Shown here one piece after another: positions 42,199-49,848 of a stretch of DNA of 49,848 nt (its first letter is position 1; every line of letters starts with the position of its first letter). The notes beneath the pieces are model-generated. The model saw only the letters and a program-made list of their open reading frames with translations. It was not told where the DNA came from and did no database searches. Made by a program: the position numbers and the translations under genes. Location: NCBI RefSeq assembly GCF_001531445.1, contig NZ_LQYA01000101.1:15454-65301 (forward strand). The letters run 5' to 3'. The stretch is from Sporosarcina koreensis (GTDB taxonomy: Bacteria > Bacillota > Bacilli > Bacillales_A > Planococcaceae).

Positions 42199-42730
42199 TT
42201 AAAATTCCTCCAATGATTTTCATTTTTCACTTGCGATTTTGTTTTTTCGTGCAGATAAATTTGATTCTTAGAGCAGATTTGAATCAATGAACCATCTTCA
42301 TAGTTTGGCAGTTGTTTTAGCTTCGAATGTTTCACTTTTTTACTGGAGTGGTTTTGAATGAATTATTTTTGCATATTTCACACCCAATCTGGGATCAGAA
42401 GTAGAATGCAATCTTCATTTATCAAAAACTCATTTCCAGTTTTGAGTGAAACTTTGTACAATCCATCTCCTCCTTTTGACCTCGCTTTATTCACTATGAA
42501 ATTGGAACTGTGTTCAGTATAGACCGAGAAAAACAATTCATCCCCCCGCAAACGAGTGATTTTTGGCGCACCGGCATTCTACTTTAGGGTGATTTCTATG
42601 TTGCACTTTCGTGTCATTCAATTTTACGTTTCATTTGATAGAATGTTTGTACTAGTTCGTTTATGGAGTTTAAGTAGTATAAATCCGCTTACGCGGAACG
42701 CTCTTTTACAATAGGTGAGGAGGCTATGGA
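42199..42730. other. Divergent control region of the fibre island
   Basis: The 532 bases lie between the fibre gene and the second response regulator. They hold TTGATTC and GAATCAA as a perfect inverted pair 20 bases apart centre to centre (42261-42287). A repeated CCAGT...GTGAAAC[AT]TT motif occurs in opposite orientations near 42330 and 42432. AAGTAGAATGC occurs at 42399 (plus) and 42574-42584 (minus), and AAGTAGTATA at 42672. No firm promoter boxes are visible for the fibre gene. Confidence 0.6.
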
Positions 42731-43363
42731 GTGATGAGAATTGTAGTGGTGGATGACCAAACGCTCGTCCGTAAAGGGGTGATTTCGATACTTTCATTGC
42801 AAGAGACGATGGAAGTATCCGGAGAAGCAAAAAACAAACAAGAAGCGCTTGTCCTCATTCAAAGTGAAAAACCGGATTTGGCTATTGTTGATTTCCATTT
42901 GGGAAAGGGTTGTGGATTGGAGGTAATTATTGAGGCAAGACAAGTAGGAGCCACCTGTAAGTTTGCGATCCTGACCTATTCAAAAGATCCAATGTCCTTC
43001 GAGCGTGCGAAGGAGCTGGATGTGGACGGTTATATCTCATTGAATGCACAACCCGAAGAACTCATCTATGCCATCCATGTGATTCAAAAAGGAAGGAAAT
43101 ACTACGATCCCGATATCGTCGACCTGCTTATGCAAACACAGAAAAAACCGCAAGTAGATAACAATCTTGTAGAAAAGCTCACCTCTAAGGAAAGGGAAGT
43201 TTTGAAAAAACTCGGAATGGGATTCTCGAATCGACAAATTTCCGAGAGTCTATTCATTACGGAGAATACAGTGAAAAAGCATGTCAGCCATGTCCTATCG
43301 AAATTAAACCTCGGCGATCGCACACAAGCCGCACTCTATGCAAACCAAGTAGGATTGGTATGA
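42731..43363 (+). CDS. NarL/LuxR-family response regulator (second paralogue), atypical receiver
   Basis: This 210-residue regulator aligns end to end with the one at 33328. The phospho-acceptor Asp is present (LAIVDFHLG), as is the Thr (AILTYS), but the conserved receiver Lys is replaced: GYISLNAQPEE stands where the paralogue has GYVLKEALPEE. The HTH (KLTSKEREVLKKLGMGFSNRQI ... NTVKKHVSHVLSKL) is intact. GTG at 42731 or ATG at 42734 both suit the AGGAGG upstream. It is divergent from the fibre gene and has no sensor kinase beside it. Confidence 0.92.
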   Translation: MMRIVVVDDQTLVRKGVISILSLQETMEVSGEAKNKQEALVLIQSEKPDLAIVDFHLGKGCGLEVIIEARQVGATCKFAILTYSKDPMSFERAKELDVDGYISLNAQPEELIYAIHVIQKGRKYYDPDIVDLLMQTQKKPQVDNNLVEKLTSKEREVLKKLGMGFSNRQISESLFITENTVKKHVSHVLSKLNLGDRTQAALYANQVGLV

Positions 43364-43430
43364 TAGAAGCATATGTGTTATGTGACGGAAACTATAAACC
43401 ATAGAATAATTGAAATCCTTCGAATCAAAA

Positions 43431-43461
43431 ATCCGCCCACGTCTTACTGTTGTGGGCGGAT
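43431..43461. terminator. Bidirectional terminator
   Basis: ATCCGCCCAC and GTGGGCGGAT form a 10-pair stem between convergent genes. On the minus strand TTTTTGATT follows, a strong terminator for the nucleotidase-like gene; on the plus strand CTTTCCT follows. Confidence 0.85.
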
Positions 43462-43573
43462 CTTTCCTATTCCATTAAACATAACATCTCTGTCCGGTTA
43501 TTTGGCTGAGACAGTTGAGTCAGACGTGCTTAACACGCCCCCGGTTTTTCAATCTTCTCTGAAACCATCATTC

Positions 43574-45115
43574 CTATTGTTTAACCGTAATCCGACCCTC
43601 CGGCTGTAAATCAAGTGTCGCTAATGTCTTCACATACTCGGTAAATATTTCAACGTCTGTCTTGGCATTCGACTCGTTGACAAGTATTTTATCATTTGTA
43701 AACATTGTATACCCGTCTCCACCAGCAAAAATGAAGTTAGGCAGTGCAACTTTATACGTCTTTTTATAATCAAGAGGTTCATCTCCTACATAGATGGAAA
43801 GAACTCGCTCACCAATCGGTTTTGAAGGTTCATATGCATAAGACAACCCAGCAACTTGTAAAAAGCCACCCCCTAACTCTTTTGATACGCCATTCTCCAA
43901 TGCTAATTTAATATTTTCACCTTTAATTTCAGCTAATACCGGTTTGTTGCCAAATGGAAGAACGGAGTGTGCGTCCTTCAAGGTTAGATTCCCGGATTCA
44001 ATGCTGGCACGGATTCCTCCACCGTTCATCAATCCGATATCAGCATCATAATGGTTCCTAAAGCTATCAGCGATCAGATTCCCAATATTGGTTTCTTGAA
44101 AGCGCGATTCATGATTTGCTCCATAATCCAGCTTTGTTGTCACAGTCGCAATGGTTTGTCCTAATTCCTTTTCAAGCTGTGCCTGATACTTATTCGCCAT
44201 CTTCTGTAATCCCTCATGCGGTTTTACCGTTTCATTAACCTTCAAAAACTTCGTTTCAAGGGTAATTTTATCGTTCTCTTTCGTAATATCCAGTTGAATG
44301 ACGGACCCTAGATTCCCTTCTGCTTTGGCTACAAAACGGTCTTCCATTTGGTAAAGAGTCGACATGTTTTCAAACTCTTCTTCCGAAAAGACGTACGAGA
44401 TTTCCGGAACTTGTACTAGCAGTTCCTTGTCTTTTGTTAGTGGCTGCTGCGTATATGCGACAATCACATCGACTTCCGCCTCTTCCTGAATCGCCTCGAC
44501 TGCCTGCTTAGCAGATTCAATGAGGTCAGCTTGGATCACCTCATCCGTCTGTACCGTAGTATGCATGCTGTCTGTCAAAGCAATCATTCCAATTACAATT
44601 CCATTTCGCTCTTCAATTACAAATGACGGCACATTGGCAAAAGGCTTCCCATTTGCATCAATTAAATTAGAGCTTACCCATTGGAATTCAGACTGCTCTA
44701 CAAGTTCCTTGGCATTCCCGACACCTGCATCAAAATCATGCTGTCCGAAGTTTGCATAATTTATTTTCATCTCATTAAAGGCTTCTACCATTGGAAAGCC
44801 CTTGAAGACTCCCCCAAACAACGTACCTCCACCCAAATCACCACCAAATGCCACGATGGGATCACCTTTCTCTGCTCTGACAGATTCAAGGACAGTCATC
44901 AGGCGAGCAACCCCTCCCCGGTCTCCATATTGATTCACAACCGGGCTGATTTCATGGCCATCATTAAAATACAAAATTGTTGCTGATTTACGTTCATTTT
45001 TCTCTAGTGGTAGATCGGAGAAGGATGCACTGACATGGGGAACTTGACGAATCGAGAACAACAAGAGAACAGCTAAAAGTATTCGCGAAAGCATTCTTTT
45101 TCTTTTCATTTTCAT
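43574..45115 (-). CDS. Secreted 5'-nucleotidase-family protein with degenerate metal site
   Basis: This 513-residue protein has a signal peptide (ILLAVLLLFSIRQVPHVSASFS), a calcineurin-like metallophosphatase domain and the 5_nucleotid_C domain. Early motifs remain (YFNDGHE, FGGDLGGG), but GNHEFD is GQHDFD. The third-motif His is replaced in VIVAYTQQPLT, and the GHxH motif is absent (YVFSEEEFENMS stands there). The C-terminal substrate domain looks intact (NIGNLIADSFR, LMNGGGIRASI, FAGGDGYTMF). I infer weak or no hydrolysis and perhaps nucleotide binding. Confidence 0.85.
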   Translation of the reverse strand: MKMKRKRMLSRILLAVLLLFSIRQVPHVSASFSDLPLEKNERKSATILYFNDGHEISPVVNQYGDRGGVARLMTVLESVRAEKGDPIVAFGGDLGGGTLFGGVFKGFPMVEAFNEMKINYANFGQHDFDAGVGNAKELVEQSEFQWVSSNLIDANGKPFANVPSFVIEERNGIVIGMIALTDSMHTTVQTDEVIQADLIESAKQAVEAIQEEAEVDVIVAYTQQPLTKDKELLVQVPEISYVFSEEEFENMSTLYQMEDRFVAKAEGNLGSVIQLDITKENDKITLETKFLKVNETVKPHEGLQKMANKYQAQLEKELGQTIATVTTKLDYGANHESRFQETNIGNLIADSFRNHYDADIGLMNGGGIRASIESGNLTLKDAHSVLPFGNKPVLAEIKGENIKLALENGVSKELGGGFLQVAGLSYAYEPSKPIGERVLSIYVGDEPLDYKKTYKVALPNFIFAGGDGYTMFTNDKILVNESNAKTDVEIFTEYVKTLATLDLQPEGRITVKQ

Positions 45116-45209
45116 AACCTCCTAGATTTTTAACCATCATAGCTCAAATACTTCTAAAGTTAAATGAAATTTACAATAACTTAACGTCAAATATAATAAT
45201 AATTAAACC

Positions 45210-45355
45210 GGTGCCTGTGCTAGACACATTTATGACAATTCATCAAGAAACATGAATATACAAATAAAAACCAGTCATTAGCAATTATGACTGGCTTTTC
45301 TCTTTGAAAATATACAGTTATAGTTAATAAACTGAATTGCGTGCTGCACAGGCAC
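45210..45355. repeat. Dispersed foldback element, copy D, with a different built-in terminator
   Basis: Ends GGTGCCTGTGC and GCACAGGCAC and the subterminal blocks match the other copies. The central hairpin CCAGTCAT...ATGACTGG (45271-45294) has a different sequence from copies A2 and B, yet again is followed on the minus strand by TTTTTATTT. It begins 14 bases after the aspartase stop. Confidence 0.85.
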
Positions 45356-45369
45356 AGGATTTACCGGTT

Positions 45370-46791
45370 TTACGAAACGGCATCTGCTGTATTTTCCCTT
45401 TTCAATTCGGTCATTTGATAGGGATTGAGCAGGGTGTTTATTTCATCGATTGTGAGGACTTGGTAATGAAGGCATAGCTCCTTGACCGGGATGCCCGTTT
45501 CAAATGATTCGCGCGCTATCTTCGATGACATTTCATAGCCGATGTATGGAGTGAGCGCTGTTATTGTACCAATGCTTTTATTAACGTTCTCTTGCATTTG
45601 ATCGATGTTTGCAGTAATGCCACTTAGGCAATATTCCCGGAATACTTGAATACCGTTTTTCATGATTGTTAATGACTGCAATAAATTGTAAACAAGGACA
45701 GGTTCCATTACATTCAATTCAAATTGGCCAGCCTCCGATGCGAGACTGATGGTATGATCGTTGCCGATAACTTGGAAGGCAATTTGATTGAGCACTTCGG
45801 CCATGACTGGATTTACCTTACCAGGCATGATGGAGGAGCCAGGTTGTCTGGACGGAAGATTTAATTCCCCCAGACCGGCTCTTGGTCCAGATGCCATAAG
45901 CCGTAAATCATTTGCCATTTTCGAAAGATTGATCATGCATATTTTCAAAGCCGAAGATAGTTCGGTATAACTATCAGTATTTTGTGTGGAGTCAACTAGA
46001 TTATCGGCGGATTTCAAGGGCAGGCCGCTAATCAAGCAAAGCTGCTCTACAACAGTTTCAATGTATCTTACATTCGCATTCAGCCCTGTACCGATTGCCG
46101 TGGCACCCATATTGACTTCGGACAGATGCGTTCTTGTTCTCCCAATACGCTCGATATCTCGTTCGATTACTCTTCGATACGCACCGAATTCTTGGCCAAG
46201 TCTTATTGGAACAGCATCCTGTAAGTGCGTCCTTCCCATTTTAATAATCCCGTCAAATTCTTTTTCCTTCACCTTTAGTTGATCCACAAGCAGTTCCATC
46301 GTATCTAGCAGCTGATTAACCAATTTATGTGTTGCAATTTTAATTGCTGTAGGGAAAGCATCATTTGTCGATTGGGACATGTTCACATGATTATTCGGAC
46401 TTATCATCGTATAATTGCCTTTTTCGTGCCCCATGATTTCAAGTGCGCGGTTAGCAATAACTTCATTCGCATTCATGTTGAATGAAGTGCCTGCACCCCC
46501 TTGGATCGGATCGACGATAAACTGATCAAGCAATTCTCCATTGATTATCTCGTTTGCAGCTTCGATGATTGCCGCTCCCACATCTTCGGGCAAATCATTG
46601 ACAAGAATATTCGAGGTAGCCGCGGCTTTTTTCACGATTCCTATTGCACGAATTAATTCGGGATGGATTCGCTCTTTCGTGATTGGGAAATTTTCCGTTG
46701 CTCGCATAGTTTGAATTCCATAATAAACATGATCTGGAACTTCTTTTTCTCCTAAAAAATCTTTCTCGACTCTCCCAAGAAATACGCTCAT
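45370..46791 (-). CDS. aspA: Aspartate ammonia-lyase
   Basis: This 473-residue enzyme of the fumarase/aspartase family converts L-aspartate to fumarate and ammonia. The signature GSSIMPGKVNPVMAEVLNQI is near residue 318, and HVNMSQSTNDAFPTAI and MGRTHLQDAVP are present. The N-terminus KDFLGEKEVPDHVYYGIQT is typical of aspartase, not fumarase. The start has AAGGAAAA. Two peptidase genes lie upstream on the same strand, so amino-acid catabolism is a plausible common theme. Confidence 0.94.
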   Translation of the reverse strand: MSVFLGRVEKDFLGEKEVPDHVYYGIQTMRATENFPITKERIHPELIRAIGIVKKAAATSNILVNDLPEDVGAAIIEAANEIINGELLDQFIVDPIQGGAGTSFNMNANEVIANRALEIMGHEKGNYTMISPNNHVNMSQSTNDAFPTAIKIATHKLVNQLLDTMELLVDQLKVKEKEFDGIIKMGRTHLQDAVPIRLGQEFGAYRRVIERDIERIGRTRTHLSEVNMGATAIGTGLNANVRYIETVVEQLCLISGLPLKSADNLVDSTQNTDSYTELSSALKICMINLSKMANDLRLMASGPRAGLGELNLPSRQPGSSIMPGKVNPVMAEVLNQIAFQVIGNDHTISLASEAGQFELNVMEPVLVYNLLQSLTIMKNGIQVFREYCLSGITANIDQMQENVNKSIGTITALTPYIGYEMSSKIARESFETGIPVKELCLHYQVLTIDEINTLLNPYQMTELKRENTADAVS

Positions 46792-46885
46792 TTTTCCTTA
46801 TCCTTTCCTTGCATCGTCGCCTCTTTAGTATTACTTCACAAAATTACACATAGCCAATGCCATGATGTTCATTCCAAAATTCCCC

Positions 46886-48127
46886 TTAACGTTTCGCGAG
46901 CAATGGCTCACTCGTTTTCCCACAACCAAGAAGACCTAAAACTGTCAGTAAAATTTTTTGCGCACCGAAATGAGCATCCGTCGGGTCAAAGTATTCTTCT
47001 AGCGTATGGAATCCTCCTGCGTCTCCTCCGCCGCCAAGTGTAACGGCTGGGATACCAAGATTAATTGGCACATTCGAATCCGTACTGGAAGCACTCTCCA
47101 AAGTTGGTTCAAATCCTAGTTCAGTTGCGGCAGCCATCGATGTCTGTACAATGTCTGCCTCAGGGCTTTGGCTGCCTGCAGGTCGATTTCCAACCAATTC
47201 GATATCCACGGTCACTTCGCCAGACTTTTCTCTAAATGAATTCTCATCAGCTGCCGCCTGCCGTAGTATGCTAAGCACCTTTCCATCAAGTATCGCTAAC
47301 TCCTCTTCCGAATTGGAACGGAGGTCTATGATCATTTTTGCTGACTCCGATATCGTGTTTACCGAAGTTCCACCACTGATGACACCGACATTATACGTAG
47401 TTTTCGGCTCGGCAGGCGTCTCTAGAACAGAAATACCCGCAATCGCTCTTCCAAGCGCATGAACTGGATTCGCTGTACCAAAGCTGCCGAAGCTATGGCC
47501 ACCTGGTCCCTTATATGTGACAGAATACCGTTTACTCCCCGTTGCCAAATAGGTGATCCTTTCAGGAGTCCCGGGTTCTATGGAAATGAAGCCATCGATA
47601 TCATCGCGTGCAGCAAATAAGTGCTTCACCCCGCGTAAATCTCCCAGTCCTTCCTCCCCGACTGTCGCTCCAATAATCAAATCACCTTTCATTTCCAAGT
47701 CTGCAAAATTCAGCGCACGAAGGATCGTTAGGACAACTGCCAGCCCACGACCGTCATCCGCAATACCCGGTGCATAAACCTTTCCATCAATCCACTTCGC
47801 TTTAACATCGGTTCCTGCAGGAAAAACTGTATCGAGATGCGCGCAAAGTACAAGCGAAGGACCTTTCCCAGTTCCTTTGCGTATGCCGAACACATTTCCG
47901 ACTTCATCCACCTGGATCTCCTGAACACCCAATTGCTGAAGTTTTTCCTTATATGCCTTTCCTCTGGTCCATTCATCAAATGTAGGTGCTTCAATTCCTG
48001 TTAACTCAATTTGCTCATTTGTCGTCGCATCATTATCTGTTTTCAAAAAATCGAGCGCTTCTTTCACTTTTTCATCTTTTGCTAGCTCTTTGACTGTCTC
48101 AACGATTTCCAATTTCAATGCATTCAT
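46886..48127 (-). CDS. M20-family metallopeptidase
   Basis: This di-zinc peptidase has 413 residues. Metal and catalytic residues are visible: His and Asp in LCAHLDTVFPAG, Asp in GIADDGRGLAVV, the Glu pair in GATVGEEGLGD and a C-terminal His in GGFHTLEEYFD. The dimerisation domain is about 195-310 (GPGGHSFGSFGTANPVHA). There is no signal peptide, so it acts in the cytoplasm, probably on dipeptides, tripeptides or acyl-amino acids. The start follows GTGGGGG. Confidence 0.92.
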   Translation of the reverse strand: MNALKLEIVETVKELAKDEKVKEALDFLKTDNDATTNEQIELTGIEAPTFDEWTRGKAYKEKLQQLGVQEIQVDEVGNVFGIRKGTGKGPSLVLCAHLDTVFPAGTDVKAKWIDGKVYAPGIADDGRGLAVVLTILRALNFADLEMKGDLIIGATVGEEGLGDLRGVKHLFAARDDIDGFISIEPGTPERITYLATGSKRYSVTYKGPGGHSFGSFGTANPVHALGRAIAGISVLETPAEPKTTYNVGVISGGTSVNTISESAKMIIDLRSNSEEELAILDGKVLSILRQAAADENSFREKSGEVTVDIELVGNRPAGSQSPEADIVQTSMAAATELGFEPTLESASSTDSNVPINLGIPAVTLGGGGDAGGFHTLEEYFDPTDAHFGAQKILLTVLGLLGCGKTSEPLLAKR

Positions 48128-48198
48128 AGTGACAAGTCCCCCACTTGTGAAGTATTTAGGTGATGATCAAAAACTCAACTGTATTCGTTGTCATGAAG

Positions 48199-49848
48199 TT
48201 AACAAGTCACCAATAAATGCTTATTGAAAAACTCTACAACTTTTGTGTTCAGCGTAATATGATTTTCAAGTTTATCTGTTTGATGACCTTCATCTTCAAA
48301 AATAAATAGCTCAACGTCTTTTTTCATTTCAAGCATTTCTTTTGTCAGTTGTTCCGCTTCACTAACTGGCACGCGCGTATCGTTCCGTCCGTGAAACACG
48401 AGTAAAGGTGCTTGTATCTTTGATAAATGATTCATTGGCGCTATTTCTTCAAAGAAATCATCGTCTTCTCCTAAATAACCATATTCGCATTCTCTTAATC
48501 TGCGACGCCAAGGGCCCGTATTTTCAAGGAATGATTTAAAGTGTGAGATTCCTACGATATTAACTCCCGCCGCCCAAAGTTCTGGGTAATGGGTTATAGC
48601 TGCAAGTACCATAAATCCACCATAGCTTCTTCCCATAATTCCAATGTTATTTCTTTCAATTCCTTTATTTGTTACAAGATCTTCTACTAAGCTTGCAAGA
48701 TCAGCAACCGAGTCCATTCGCTTTCTTCGATCATCCAATTGTAAATAGGTGCGGCCATATCCCATACTGCCTCTGACATTAGGAGCAACAACTGCGAATC
48801 CTTCTGAAACTAAATATTGAATGACAGGGTTAAAGTCTTGTTTGATTTGGCTTTCGGGACCTCCATGTACATATACAACTGTCGCTTTAGGTTTTTCCTC
48901 ATTTGTGTAATAAAAATAGGGAACCTCTAGACCGTCATGGGACTTGAACGTACAGATTTCAGGCTTCGTCCAAAAATGTTCGATTTCTTTCGACACGCCA
49001 AGATAAGTGGCACGTACTGCTTCCGCTTTGTCGATTGAGTAGATGAAAATATCGCCGGGCATAACAGGGCTTTTCAAGCCGAAAACAAAACGATTCTTAT
49101 CTAACCAAGATATTGAATTGATAACTCCTTCAGGTACATTTTTCAATTCAGAAATCGTTTTATCTGCGATAGTATACATTTTCAGAACTGACGTCCCACC
49201 TACATTCACACTATAGACCAATGCTTCCTCATTCGGAGCAAGTGAAATTTCTTCAATATCCCATTTGGGCTCATCAACGAGCTTTTCCAGAATTTCTGGT
49301 TGATCAATCTTATATTTATAAATCGCCAGCGTATCATTTTCAAAATCGGATAAAACAAAAGAAGCCCTTTCTTGTTTCGATAATACAACCGACTTATATC
49401 GAGCAGAGACATCAGCTGGACCAATCTTGCTTTTTTCACCTGTATCGATATTTAAAATGTAAAGTGCGTTGTCAATATTTGTTTTTTGAATACTTATAAT
49501 GACTTCATTGTCGCTATTGGCAACCCAACAAATCGGATTACAATTTCCGTCATATTCAAAAACCGCTTTCTCTTCCCTTGTCGCAAGATCCAGCGTAAAG
49601 ATATCAAAGCATCCGCTATGGCGGCGATTACTTGAATACACTATTTTACTTTCATCTGTCGACCATCCACCGAAATTATGAAAGTATTCCGGGGAGACAA
49701 CAAGTCCTTCCTGATTTCCGTCCTCGTCAATCAAATAAAATTGTTGTTTTTCATTTCCTTGAGTATCCATTCCTACGATGGAGCTCTTTCCAGATGGGGA
49801 ATGAAAGACCGAGAGTATCCGATCTTCAAATTCACCAAATGGCTTGAT
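48199..49848 (-). CDS. S9-family prolyl oligopeptidase-like peptidase (N-terminus beyond window)
   Basis: The reading frame stays open to the window edge (26 more codons upstream of the ATG at 49770, reading IKPFGEFEDRILSVFHSP), so the gene continues outside. The visible 549 residues hold a beta-propeller (about 1-275, with DIFTLDLATREEKAVF and similar blades) and an alpha/beta-hydrolase domain. The catalytic Ser is in GIMGRSYGGFMVL, the Asp in FHGRNDTRVP and the His in EDEGHQTDK. This is the acylaminoacyl peptidase type. It lies 71 bases before the M20 peptidase and probably feeds it peptides. Confidence 0.92.
   Translation of the reverse strand: MKPFGEFEDRILSVFHSPSGKSSIVGMDTQGNEKQQFYLIDEDGNQEGLVVSPEYFHNFGGWSTDESKIVYSSNRRHSGCFDIFTLDLATREEKAVFEYDGNCNPICWVANSDNEVIISIQKTNIDNALYILNIDTGEKSKIGPADVSARYKSVVLSKQERASFVLSDFENDTLAIYKYKIDQPEILEKLVDEPKWDIEEISLAPNEEALVYSVNVGGTSVLKMYTIADKTISELKNVPEGVINSISWLDKNRFVFGLKSPVMPGDIFIYSIDKAEAVRATYLGVSKEIEHFWTKPEICTFKSHDGLEVPYFYYTNEEKPKATVVYVHGGPESQIKQDFNPVIQYLVSEGFAVVAPNVRGSMGYGRTYLQLDDRRKRMDSVADLASLVEDLVTNKGIERNNIGIMGRSYGGFMVLAAITHYPELWAAGVNIVGISHFKSFLENTGPWRRRLRECEYGYLGEDDDFFEEIAPMNHLSKIQAPLLVFHGRNDTRVPVSEAEQLTKEMLEMKKDVELFIFEDEGHQTDKLENHITLNTKVVEFFNKHLLVTC

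Noticed and set aside
27106..45355. CRISPR-like array
   Set aside because: The repeated GGTGCCTGTGCA strings are inverted pairs 100-150 bases apart and scattered over the window, with no spacers of uniform length and no cas genes.

Overview
The window looks like chromosomal DNA of an endospore-forming Bacillales species, most probably of the Planococcaceae (Sporosarcina-like). Moderate GC, strong AGGAGG-type ribosome binding sites, frequent TTG/GTG starts, GlpP-type antitermination, spore-surface-type proteins and a CalY/TasA-SipW matrix locus all fit. I saw no tRNA, rRNA, CRISPR array, transposase or phage gene. Nearly all genes lie on the minus strand.

Layout. (1) 8-6069: a polysaccharide/small-molecule operon (PIG-L deacetylase, GT4 glycosyltransferase, ATP-grasp ligase), then two spore-surface-type proteins with a shared SPOCS/CsxC-like domain. 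(2) 6344-16158: a glycerol-phosphate region. It has glpD with a terminator hairpin in its leader, divergent glpP, an AfuABC-like ABC importer with a HAD phosphatase, and a large secreted glycerophosphodiesterase. (3) 16276-24966: an IclR-controlled D-galactonate operon (aldolase, kinase, tripartite tricarboxylate-type transporter, galactonate dehydratase, hydroxyacid dehydrogenase, TIM-barrel isomerase) with three copies of a three-half-site operator. (4) 25116-26900: a chemoreceptor. (5) 27400-33004: a five-gene catabolic operon of unknown substrate. It has an Nramp-fold permease lacking the metal-site residues, an SDR, a DapA-like aldolase, a nucleotide-cyclase-fold/HTH regulator and a Gfo/Idh oxidoreductase. 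(6) 33328-43363: an extracellular-fibre island bounded by two paralogous NarL-type response regulators. It contains a CalY/TasA fibre protein, a TapA-like acidic protein, SipW, a CalY-domain protein with an LPATS wall-sorting signal, a class D sortase, three related secreted helical proteins and a DUF5305 membrane protein. (7) 43574-49848: a 5'-nucleotidase homologue that has lost metal ligands, aspartase, an M20 peptidase, and an S9 peptidase cut by the window edge.

The most interesting part is the fibre island. It suggests that a TasA/CalY-type matrix is tied to the cell wall by a dedicated sortase, made together with an unfamiliar family of secreted W-[YF]-[DK] proteins, and controlled by orphan response regulators. 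A ten-base motif (AAGTAG[AT]AT[AG]) recurs in the island's intergenic regions. A second find is a dispersed foldback element that carries an intrinsic terminator and sits just after stop codons. A third is the Nramp-like/DapA-like catabolic operon.

All calls come from reading the sequence and from knowledge of the families; no database search was run.
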